A stretch of DNA of 59,423 nucleotides from an uncultured Pedobacter sp. (GTDB lineage Bacteria > Bacteroidota > Bacteroidia > Sphingobacteriales > Sphingobacteriaceae), in the NCBI RefSeq assembly GCF_913776295.1, contig NZ_CAJYOJ010000025.1, positions 1 through 59,423 on the forward strand, read 5' to 3'. Made by a program: the position numbers and the translations under genes. Below the pieces are notes generated by a model. It was not told the origin of the DNA. It was given only the letters and a program-made list of their open reading frames with translations, and did not search any database. Positions 1 to 6,938 of this stretch are shown here, piece by piece (position 1 is the first letter of the stretch; each line of letters begins with the position of its first letter).

Positions 1-2
1 GA

Positions 3-173
3 CACTTGTGCACAATGCATTTCCGTCTAACAAGGCCTTCGCACTGTGCCCCCGTTCTACTTAAATCCGGCCTAACAAATTTTTCGGATTCCACTGACCG
101 AGCCCTATTACTGGCTTTGAAAGAAAACGGCATAGCCCTCATGAATGCAGCTGAAAAATATAACAACAAATGA
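3..173 (+). CDS. possible C-terminal end of an unidentified gene
   Basis: An open frame runs from the window edge to a TGA at 171-173, about 56 codons without a stop. Its last part (SDSTDRALLLALKENGIAL, then an Asn/Lys-rich end) has plausible amphipathic helix composition and codon use like the neighbouring genes. A short internal start (ATG at 15) is also possible. I recognise no family. It could be the 3' end of a gene starting left of the window or a chance frame; there is no functional evidence. Confidence 0.3.
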   Translation, partial: HLCTMHFRLTRPSHCAPVLLKSGLTNFSDSTDRALLLALKENGIALMNAAEKYNNK

Positions 174-254
174 ATAAATTTTCAGTCCGCATTTTATTAA
201 TGGTTGTCTATTGTTTTTATTTGTATTAATGAGCTCGGCAATGCCTCGGTTTTG

Positions 255-278
255 TTACTTTTTGATGCCAAAAAGTAA
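255..278. repeat. 10-bp-stem palindrome at the edge of the 128-bp repeat
   Basis: TTACTTTTTG (255-264) pairs perfectly with CAAAAAGTAA (269-278) around a 4-nt loop. The matching repeat at the right end of the window is cut off by the window edge inside the same palindrome. It could act as a terminator-like hairpin or as the boundary of the repeat element. Confidence 0.6.
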
Positions 279-388
279 GAGCCATTCGGCGGCGGTAAGC
301 CGAGGCAAGACTGGGCTGTATGGCATAAGTAATTAGTGACGTCATCTATATTGATTTTTATAAAATAAATTATCCCTCAGGGTGACAA
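261..388 (+). repeat. 128-bp interspersed repeat, left copy
   Basis: This segment aligns without gaps to the reverse complement of 59296-59423; I count 12 mismatches in 128 positions. It begins in the palindrome at 255-278 and includes a GC-rich core with GGCGGCGG and CCGAGGC, then an AT-rich tail. No ORF spans it. The conservation of two copies 59 kb apart in opposite orientation marks it as a member of a dispersed repeat family rather than unique spacer. Confidence 0.85.
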
Positions 389-586
389 TGATTAGCACGC
401 CCCCCTGAAATAAATCCGAGCCATCAGTCAGGTGACGGTTCGCGATAGAAAATAGCTTCTTGATTTCTCTACCAACGTGGCAAAAGAAATTGAACAAGGT
501 CTTAGCGAGACGCTAAGACCAGAATCTTTGGAGTATGATTTGGAATGAAAGATCCTTCGTTGCGCTCAGGATGACACCGTTGGGGA

Positions 587-1051
587 TTATTTACAATCTA
601 CTTCTGAAAAAGTAAATTTACCCGCTTCGTAATTAATGGGTTTCCCTTTAACAAAATACGATCTGCCCAAAGTGGTTTCAATCTGTCCAACCCCCATAAG
701 GAGTTTACCATCTTTCTTTAGAAAGGCCAGTGGATTGGTAAATGCTTTTGTGGTGTCTTTGCCCGTATTGAAACGATAATCAACCAGCAAGGTATCACCA
801 TTAAACTTTCCATTGATTTTGCCGTTATTTTCGGGTTTGTCAGCATATTTTACCAACAGTGAACCGGTTACTTTACCAGATGCCATCGTTTTTACAATCA
901 TCGCTGCGCTGTCTTTTTCGAAGAAAGCAGCGTAGCAGGTTTGATTGATTACTGAATCCTTTTTTGCGGTATCAGCCTTTTTAGCTGATTGATTACAGGC
1001 AAAAACAAAGGGAATAGCTGCAAGAACAAGGTATAAGAAATTTCTTTTCAT
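587..1051 (-). CDS. small secreted lipoprotein of unknown function
   Basis: A 154-residue protein. Residues 1-18 form a signal peptide (MKRNFLYLVLAAIPFVF) followed by a lipobox-like FAC at about 17-19, so Cys19 is probably lipidated and the protein anchored to the inner or outer membrane. The mature part is Lys-rich with beta-strand-like segments (VTGSLLVKYADKPENNGKI, GKFNGDTLLVDYRF), reminiscent of Bacteroidota lipoproteins with NlpE/copper-resistance-like small beta folds, but I cannot assign a family. It appears monocistronic; the next gene upstream on this strand starts 1.5 kb away, and repeat-rich DNA lies downstream. Confidence 0.75.
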   Translation of the reverse strand: MKRNFLYLVLAAIPFVFACNQSAKKADTAKKDSVINQTCYAAFFEKDSAAMIVKTMASGKVTGSLLVKYADKPENNGKINGKFNGDTLLVDYRFNTGKDTTKAFTNPLAFLKKDGKLLMGVGQIETTLGRSYFVKGKPINYEAGKFTFSEVDCK

Positions 1052-1324
1052 GTTGTTATAATTATGGTATAAAAGAAGATGTTCTTTTTAAACATTTCCA
1101 TAAGTTAAATATACAAAAACCCTTTAATGAAAAATGGGATACCGCTGGCACCCCACTGAAATTGCTTTCACTTCAGATCAATCTAAAGCTTTCATTACTA
1201 TATTTGGTTGTAATTCTATTGTTTAGGAATGATAAGATTTTAGGATCAGTTAATAAAATATTTATTTGATTATTGCTACATCTTACCTCTTCCATTTTCC
1301 ATCTCACATTATCCATATCACATC

Positions 1325-2575
1325 TTACTCTACTGCCGCCCTGAACATGAGCGCCCCAACCGTTAAATTGGTACGGGTATCAACCAAAATAGCCGAACCG
1401 TTTGCGCGGTTATCATCATATAAATCAAACGCTAGAGCATCAGCGGTTTTCACTATCACACGACCAATATCATTCAATTTGAATTCTTCTGCAGGATGTT
1501 TTTCTAAGGTATTGATATCTACCTTATGCAGGATTTCATTGATTTTACATTTGGTAACCTTGCTGTTATGCTGAATGTTGTACATGATGGAAGTATCCAA
1601 CGCACGGGTATCCATCCAGCAAAGGTCTGCTTCAATCAGTTTTGTTTCCTGCGGTAGTGCCGATGCATTTACAATGGTATCACCACGGCTAATGTCCACA
1701 TCATCCTTTAAATGAATAATAACCGACTGACCGGCGTGTGCGGCAGCAAGTTCCTCATCAAAAAATTCAATCTTTTCTACAACTGAACTTGCTCCTGAAG
1801 GAAGAACGGTAACTTTATCATTTAGATTGAAGGTCCCACTCAACACACGTCCGGCATAACCACGGTAATCGTGCAGTTCTGCTGTTTGCGGACGAACCAC
1901 CCATTGTACGGGCATCCGTGCCAATTGAGACCGGTCTAAGTGATCAGTATCTACCTTTTCCAAGAAATGTAACAAACTTTCGCCTTCATACCATCGCATA
2001 TGTTCTGATGTTTGCACCACATTATCGCCTTTTAATGCACTTACCGGAATATAGGTTACATCAGCCAGTTTTAATTGCTGCGCCAGAATTTTGTATTTTT
2101 CTATAATGGCGCTGTAAACAGTTTCGCTATAATCAACCATATCCATTTTATTGATACAAACCACCACGTGTTTAATGCCTAATAAAGAAACAATATAGGA
2201 ATGACGGATGGTCTGTTCTACCACACCATTACGGGCATCAATTAAAATAATAGCCAGATTAGCCGTGGAAGCACCTGTAACCATATTTCTGGTATATTGG
2301 ATGTGACCAGGCGTGTCCGCGATGATAAACTTACGTTTTTCTGTCTGAAAGTATTTGTAGGCCACATCAATGGTAATTCCCTGTTCGCGTTCTGCCCTTA
2401 AACCATCAGTTAAAATAGCTAAATCAATTGTTCCATCATCATTTTTTCGGTTAGAGCGTTGTAAAGCTTCTAACTGATCAGCCAAAATGGAATCGGTATC
2501 GTATAACAAACGGCCGATTAAGGTACTTTTACCATCATCTACGCTGCCTGCTGTGAAAAATTTTAATATGTTCAT
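1325..2575 (-). CDS. cysN: sulfate adenylyltransferase subunit 1 (GTPase)
   Basis: The GTPase subunit of ATP sulfurylase; GTP hydrolysis drives formation of adenosine 5'-phosphosulfate (APS) from sulfate and ATP together with CysD. It has an EF-Tu-like G domain: P-loop GSVDDGKS (about 10-17), DTPGH, NKMD; two beta-barrel domains follow. At 416 residues it is CysN alone, without a fused APS kinase. I chose ATG 2575 because the MNILKFFTAGSVDDGK start matches the family, while the extra 15 codons upstream read from spacer. It is the last gene of the sulfate operon, 187 bp after cysD. Confidence 0.95.
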   Translation of the reverse strand: MNILKFFTAGSVDDGKSTLIGRLLYDTDSILADQLEALQRSNRKNDDGTIDLAILTDGLRAEREQGITIDVAYKYFQTEKRKFIIADTPGHIQYTRNMVTGASTANLAIILIDARNGVVEQTIRHSYIVSLLGIKHVVVCINKMDMVDYSETVYSAIIEKYKILAQQLKLADVTYIPVSALKGDNVVQTSEHMRWYEGESLLHFLEKVDTDHLDRSQLARMPVQWVVRPQTAELHDYRGYAGRVLSGTFNLNDKVTVLPSGASSVVEKIEFFDEELAAAHAGQSVIIHLKDDVDISRGDTIVNASALPQETKLIEADLCWMDTRALDTSIMYNIQHNSKVTKCKINEILHKVDINTLEKHPAEEFKLNDIGRVIVKTADALAFDLYDDNRANGSAILVDTRTNLTVGALMFRAAVE

Positions 2576-2576
2576 G

Positions 2577-2762
2577 TTTTTTGGATATGAGATATGAGAC
2601 CATAGATATGAGACAGACACAACATTAGCAAATCACACATCATCAGGCTCAAATCTCCCTTAAAAATTTTAATATGATTTATTTAGATTTGAGATAACAG
2701 ACTTGAGATGCTATACAAATGCAAGGTTCTCAAATCTCACGTCTAAAATCTCAAATCTCCCT
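2577..2762. repeat. low-complexity ATGAGA/TCAAATCTC tracts between cysD and cysN
   Basis: The spacer contains repeated 'gatatgagata', 'agatatgagaca' and 'ctcaaatctccctt' words, including two near-identical copies of CTCAAATCTCCCTT about 100 bp apart (near 2649 and 2748). Similar words recur near 6900-6945. It looks like short-word slippage or expansion DNA, not coding. Confidence 0.55.
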
Positions 2763-3668
2763 TTAAAAATATCCTCCCTTTTTCCTGTCTTCCATGGCGG
2801 CTTCAGAAACTTTGTCGTCTAAACGTGCGCCACGTTCTGAAATTTTGGAGGCACTGATTTCAGAGATAATATCATCGATCAAAAATGCGTCCGATTCTAC
2901 CGCGGCGGTGCAAGACATATCGCCAACCGTACGGAAACGAACCTGTTTACGTTCTACCACATCTTCCTCATCCATATTTAAAAACGGAGAGGCAGCCATC
3001 AATTGTCCGTTGCGGGTAATTACCTCACGTTCGTGAGAGAAGTAAATGCTTGGCAATTCTATTTTTTCGCGACGGATATAATTCCATACGTCCAGCTCAG
3101 TCCAGTTACTGATCGGAAATACCCGGATATTTTCTCCTTTGTGGATTTTACCATTGTAAATGTTCCAAAGTTCAGGGCGCTGGCGTTTCGGGTCCCATTG
3201 GCCAAATTCATCACGAACAGAGAAAATACGCTCTTTTGCCCTGGCTTTCTCTTCATCTCTACGTGCACCACCAATACAGGCATCAAACTGATATTTGGCG
3301 ATGGTATCGAGCAAGGTCACCGTCTGCAAGGCATTTCTACTTGCATTTTTTCCGGTCTGCTCCACAACTTTTCCCTGATCGATCGATTCCTGAACAGAAC
3401 CAACAATGAGTTTTTCGCCAATTCTTTCTATCATTTGATCGCGGTAGGTAATGGTTTCTTCGAAATTATGACCTGTGTCTATATGTACCAGTGGAAAAGG
3501 AAATTTCCCCGGACGGAAAGCTTTTTCTGCTAAACGAACCAGGGTAATCGAATCTTTTCCCCCTGAAAATAACAGGGCTGGTTTTTCAAACTGACCTGCA
3601 ACTTCACGTAAAATGTGAATGGCTTCGGCCTCCAGCTCATCTAAATAATCAAAATTATATGTACTCAT
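2763..3668 (-). CDS. cysD: sulfate adenylyltransferase subunit 2
   Basis: The catalytic subunit of ATP sulfurylase, which forms APS from ATP and sulfate. It belongs to the PP-loop/PAPS-reductase fold family: SGGKDS at residues 35-40, the HIDTGHNFEET segment and GGARRDEEKARAKERIFS are all diagnostic. It ends in the family-typical RKKGGYF. I chose ATG 3668 (MSTYNFDYLDELEAEAIHI) over an upstream start that would read through a low-complexity 'gttgaaatg' spacer. It is followed by cysN and preceded by cysH in the same direction, so expression is probably operonic. Confidence 0.95.
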   Translation of the reverse strand: MSTYNFDYLDELEAEAIHILREVAGQFEKPALLFSGGKDSITLVRLAEKAFRPGKFPFPLVHIDTGHNFEETITYRDQMIERIGEKLIVGSVQESIDQGKVVEQTGKNASRNALQTVTLLDTIAKYQFDACIGGARRDEEKARAKERIFSVRDEFGQWDPKRQRPELWNIYNGKIHKGENIRVFPISNWTELDVWNYIRREKIELPSIYFSHEREVITRNGQLMAASPFLNMDEEDVVERKQVRFRTVGDMSCTAAVESDAFLIDDIISEISASKISERGARLDDKVSEAAMEDRKKGGYF

Positions 3669-3853
3669 TTTATACGTTGAAATGTTTGATTGTTGAAATG
3701 TTGGAAAGTTGCGCGCCAGCACCGTTCCTTTTTCAACTATTTGTATTTGTTATTGTTGTCAAAAATTGTGGTAGACTTTGAGTGTTCAGATATTCCAATA
3801 TTTTCTTTATAAAAAATATCAACCTTTTCCCTATAAGCCTTCCGCCTTATACC

Positions 3854-4552
3854 TTAAGTTGCGTGTAAACCGCATTCTTTTTTACTTTGGTCTTCCCACC
3901 ACCACCTTCCGGCCCTAAAATCTTCACCCGGCTGTACTGCTCTTGTACAGGGTGCGCAGCCTATGCTCGGAAAACCTTTATCATGCAAGGTATTGTATAC
4001 AATATTATTTTCTTTAATGTATGCTTTCACATCATCCAAAGTCCAGTCGAAAATAGGATGAAATTTAATTAACTGGTTTCCCTCATCCCATTCCAGGTCG
4101 TGCATATCTTCGCGGTTGGCACTCTGATCGGCCCTGATGCCTGTTATCCAGATGTCGTTCCCTTTTAACGCTCTTTTTAAAGGTTCGATCTTGCGGATGT
4201 AACAGCATTCTTTTCTGTTTTCTACCGATTCGTAAAAGCTGTTGGGACCTTTCGTGTTTACCATATCCTGTAACAGTTCGTTCTGCGGATAATAGGCATG
4301 AATAGGTTTATTATAAATTTCTAATGTGCGGTTCCAAACATAATAAGTTTCCGGAAACAAACGTCCGGTTTCTAAAGTAAAAACCTTGATCGGGATATTA
4401 TTGGCAAAAATTAAATGGGTAATTGCCTGGTCTTCCCAGCCAAAACTGGTCGAAAATATAATACCTCCGGCATATTCATTAGCCAAAAATTTCAGCTTAT
4501 CTATAGTAGTTAAACCTTTCAGTGCTGCTTTGATCTTCTCCAGGTTCCCCAT
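3854..4552 (-). CDS. cysH: assimilatory APS reductase (4Fe-4S, thioredoxin-dependent)
   Basis: Reduces APS (probably rather than PAPS) to sulfite and AMP. It is a PAPS-reductase-fold protein with the two cysteine pairs of the iron-sulfur APS reductases: KECCYIRK (about 116-117) and GCAPCTRA (about 199, 202), plus the catalytic C-terminal KKECGLH. The absence of an APS kinase gene here agrees with direct use of APS. The ATG at 4552 is preceded by an in-frame GTG at 4555, and the upstream gene stops at 4555-4557, so the genes are tightly coupled. Length (232 aa) is normal. Confidence 0.92.
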   Translation of the reverse strand: MGNLEKIKAALKGLTTIDKLKFLANEYAGGIIFSTSFGWEDQAITHLIFANNIPIKVFTLETGRLFPETYYVWNRTLEIYNKPIHAYYPQNELLQDMVNTKGPNSFYESVENRKECCYIRKIEPLKRALKGNDIWITGIRADQSANREDMHDLEWDEGNQLIKFHPIFDWTLDDVKAYIKENNIVYNTLHDKGFPSIGCAPCTRAVQPGEDFRAGRWWWEDQSKKECGLHAT

Positions 4553-4554
4553 CA

Positions 4555-6066
4555 CTATATTAATTTTAAAATAAACATAATTACGCTTCTCAAGCTTACG
4601 ATCATTACAATGATCCCCACAGCAACCATAATGGTTTTTGCAGAAATTTTGTTGGATACTTTTGCGGCTATCGGCGATGCGATTGCACTACCGATAATTA
4701 AGCCTACAACGGCTTCCCAATGTTTGCCACCCAACATGGTGAAAAAAGTAAGCGAACTCAAAGTGGCGATAAAAAAGCGGCTGATTTTGACCGTCCCCAA
4801 AGAAAACAATGGATGCCTGCCGCCTGCAATCAGACTGGATAATACGATTGAACCCCAGCCGCCACCAAAAGCTGCATCGATAAAACCTCCAAAAAAGCCT
4901 AACAAACCAATTTTCTTAATTTTTTGATCGGCTTTCTTTCTTTTGATGTTAAAGGCTTTCATTAAAATAACAGCACCCAAAAACAGGGTGTAAACGGCCA
5001 CAACCGGCTTAACATAAGCACTATAGTGTTCTAGTGAAGATAAAATATATGCGCCCAGTACCGCACCGATGATCGCCGGAAGAATTAAGATCTTAAAAAG
5101 TTTCCAGTTTACATTGCCCATGCGGTAATGCATCCAGCCTGCAATTCCGTTACTCATCACCTCAGAAATGTGGATCGCCATACTTGCTGATGCGGGAGGT
5201 AAACCCATAGCCAGCGAAAATGATGCCGTGGTAACACCATATGACATCCCAATGGCACCATCAATTAATGCAAATACAAATCCTGCTCCTAAAAACCAGT
5301 AAAATAATGGATCGATATTAATCAGGAATGATTGAAATTCGGGCTCGGTATTCCAAAGCGAAAGCCCGATTGCACCAAGCAGTAAAACTGCAGCCAACCA
5401 AATTAACCATTTGATATTGCGTTCTGCAAAACTCTTTTTAGGGTTAATTAAACTTTGGGTAACCTTATTCAGCTTTTTAACCTTTGCCGAGAAATCGCCA
5501 TTTAAGGTTTGCCGCAAAGCACTCATGTTCTGCAGCGTTTCATCCAGTTCTGCAGGTAAACCTTCATTTAAAATCTGCTTTAAACGTTTGGCAATGGTTG
5601 GCGATTTTCCATTGGTGGAAATGGCAATTTTTAGATCGCCTTTCTGAACGATCGATCCAAGGTAAAAATCGCAAAGTTCGGGCTTATCAGCCACATTGAT
5701 CAGCAGACCGCGCTCGTGCGTTACCTTCCTGATCTCGTCATTTAAAATATAGTTGTTGGTTGCGGCAAAAACGATATCAATATCATCCAGATCGTTGATA
5801 TCAAAACTTTTCTGCTTCACCTTTATATGTGGATAATTTGCAATAAGTGTATAAATTTCTGGCGAGACGATTTCTGCGACAATAGTAATAGTAGCACTAT
5901 GGCTGTTATTTACAATCGCTGTTAATTTCTCCAACCCAATATTCCCTGCCCCGATTAATAATGTACGCAGCTTATTCAGCTTTATAAAAACCGGAAAAAG
6001 CTGGTTACCTTTTTCTTCTTCAGAAAAAGGTGCTACATCATCAGGTTGGTTAGGCAATACTTGCAT
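4555..6066 (-). CDS. siroheme synthase N-domain fused to TauE/SafE-type transporter
   Basis: A 503-residue two-part protein. Residues about 25-205 form a CysG-N/Met8p-like NAD-binding domain (GAGNIG at 39-44; ISTNGKSPTIAKRLKQIL) that would oxidise precorrin-2 and insert iron to make siroheme. Residues about 218-503 hold roughly eight hydrophobic segments typical of TauE/SafE sulfite/anion exporters, with the repeated inner motif seen as GAIGMSYG and AAFGGGWG. It overlaps cobA by 17 bp and abuts cysH. The domain pairing puts siroheme synthesis and a sulfur-anion transporter in one polypeptide. The transport substrate is inferred from operon context only. Confidence 0.88.
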   Translation of the reverse strand: MQVLPNQPDDVAPFSEEEKGNQLFPVFIKLNKLRTLLIGAGNIGLEKLTAIVNNSHSATITIVAEIVSPEIYTLIANYPHIKVKQKSFDINDLDDIDIVFAATNNYILNDEIRKVTHERGLLINVADKPELCDFYLGSIVQKGDLKIAISTNGKSPTIAKRLKQILNEGLPAELDETLQNMSALRQTLNGDFSAKVKKLNKVTQSLINPKKSFAERNIKWLIWLAAVLLLGAIGLSLWNTEPEFQSFLINIDPLFYWFLGAGFVFALIDGAIGMSYGVTTASFSLAMGLPPASASMAIHISEVMSNGIAGWMHYRMGNVNWKLFKILILPAIIGAVLGAYILSSLEHYSAYVKPVVAVYTLFLGAVILMKAFNIKRKKADQKIKKIGLLGFFGGFIDAAFGGGWGSIVLSSLIAGGRHPLFSLGTVKISRFFIATLSSLTFFTMLGGKHWEAVVGLIIGSAIASPIAAKVSNKISAKTIMVAVGIIVMIVSLRSVIMFILKLI

Positions 6067-6820
6067 ATTGTTTAATTAAGTCCTTGAATGAGGGATGCAA
6101 TGATACAACTTCTCCAAAAATCAATAAAGCAGGTGCTTTAATGTTTTCCTGTTGTACCAAACTTTCGATGGTTTCCACTACGCCGACAACTAATTTTTCA
6201 TCTTCTGCAGATCCATTCTGAACCACAGCGGCTGGTAAATTGTGCTTGCCTGCAGCTTTAAAAATTTCTACAATCTTAGATAGTTTTTTAAGTCCCATCA
6301 GTACCAGAACCGTGGCTTTTGATTGTGCTGCCTGATAAATATCGGCCGAAACTTCGCCAGAAGTAGTTGTTCCGGTAATTACCCAAAAACTCTCGCTCAT
6401 ACCGCGGTGCGTAACCGGAATCTGCTGCAAGCCCGGCACACCGATCGAACTTGAAATACCAGGAATAACACTGACCGGAATGCTATAAGAGGCGGCATAA
6501 TCCAATTCTTCGTACCCTCTGCCAAAAACAAATGGATCGCCACCTTTTAAACGCACTACATGACCATAGTTTAAGGCATAATCGATCATCAATTTATTAA
6601 TGGTATCCTGAGGATAAGAATGCTCACCAGAACGTTTTCCTACGTAAACCTTAATGGCTTCTGCAGGGGCATGCTCCAGTAAAGCCTCATTAGTCAAAGC
6701 ATCATACAATACCACATCAGCAGTTTGCAATGCTTTAACACCTTTTAAGGTTAATAAATCCGGATCTCCGGGGCCTGCGCCTAAAAGTGTAATTCTTGAT
6801 TCTATATTTTGGTTGACCAT
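6050..6820 (-). CDS. cobA: uroporphyrinogen-III C-methyltransferase (SUMT)
   Basis: Transfers two methyl groups from S-adenosylmethionine to uroporphyrinogen III to give precorrin-2, the precursor of siroheme. Motifs are typical: GAGPGDPDLLTLKG near residue 14, YVGKRSGEH, VRLKGGDPFVFGRGYEE, SVIPGISS, PVTHRG. At 256 aa it is a stand-alone SUMT; the dehydrogenase/ferrochelatase step is in the overlapping downstream gene. It lies directly downstream of the sulfite reductase whose cofactor it helps to make. Confidence 0.95.
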   Translation of the reverse strand: MVNQNIESRITLLGAGPGDPDLLTLKGVKALQTADVVLYDALTNEALLEHAPAEAIKVYVGKRSGEHSYPQDTINKLMIDYALNYGHVVRLKGGDPFVFGRGYEELDYAASYSIPVSVIPGISSSIGVPGLQQIPVTHRGMSESFWVITGTTTSGEVSADIYQAAQSKATVLVLMGLKKLSKIVEIFKAAGKHNLPAAVVQNGSAEDEKLVVGVVETIESLVQQENIKAPALLIFGEVVSLHPSFKDLIKQYASIA

Positions 6821-6938
6821 GTTTCTTTTTAATTATTCTATCTTGAAAAACTGGATAAAGAGTTGTTTAGCGCAGAGCGATTGGCGTCTGCATTTCTCAA
6901 TGCTCATATCTATTGTATGAGATCTATTATCTCAAACC

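Larger units (their letters stand above)
174..586. other. non-coding, repeat-containing spacer
   Basis: No convincing gene is visible. It contains a 10-bp-stem hairpin at 255-278, a 128-bp interspersed repeat at 261-388 whose inverted copy closes the window, and at about 545-577 a short 'gatccttcgttgcgctcagg' type motif. A degenerate relative of that motif occurs near 34566-34592. The spacer probably separates two transcription units. Confidence 0.6.

Noticed and set aside
3003..3533. Long plus-strand frame opposite cysD
   Set aside because: It is a shadow of cysD in another frame; it has no family features.
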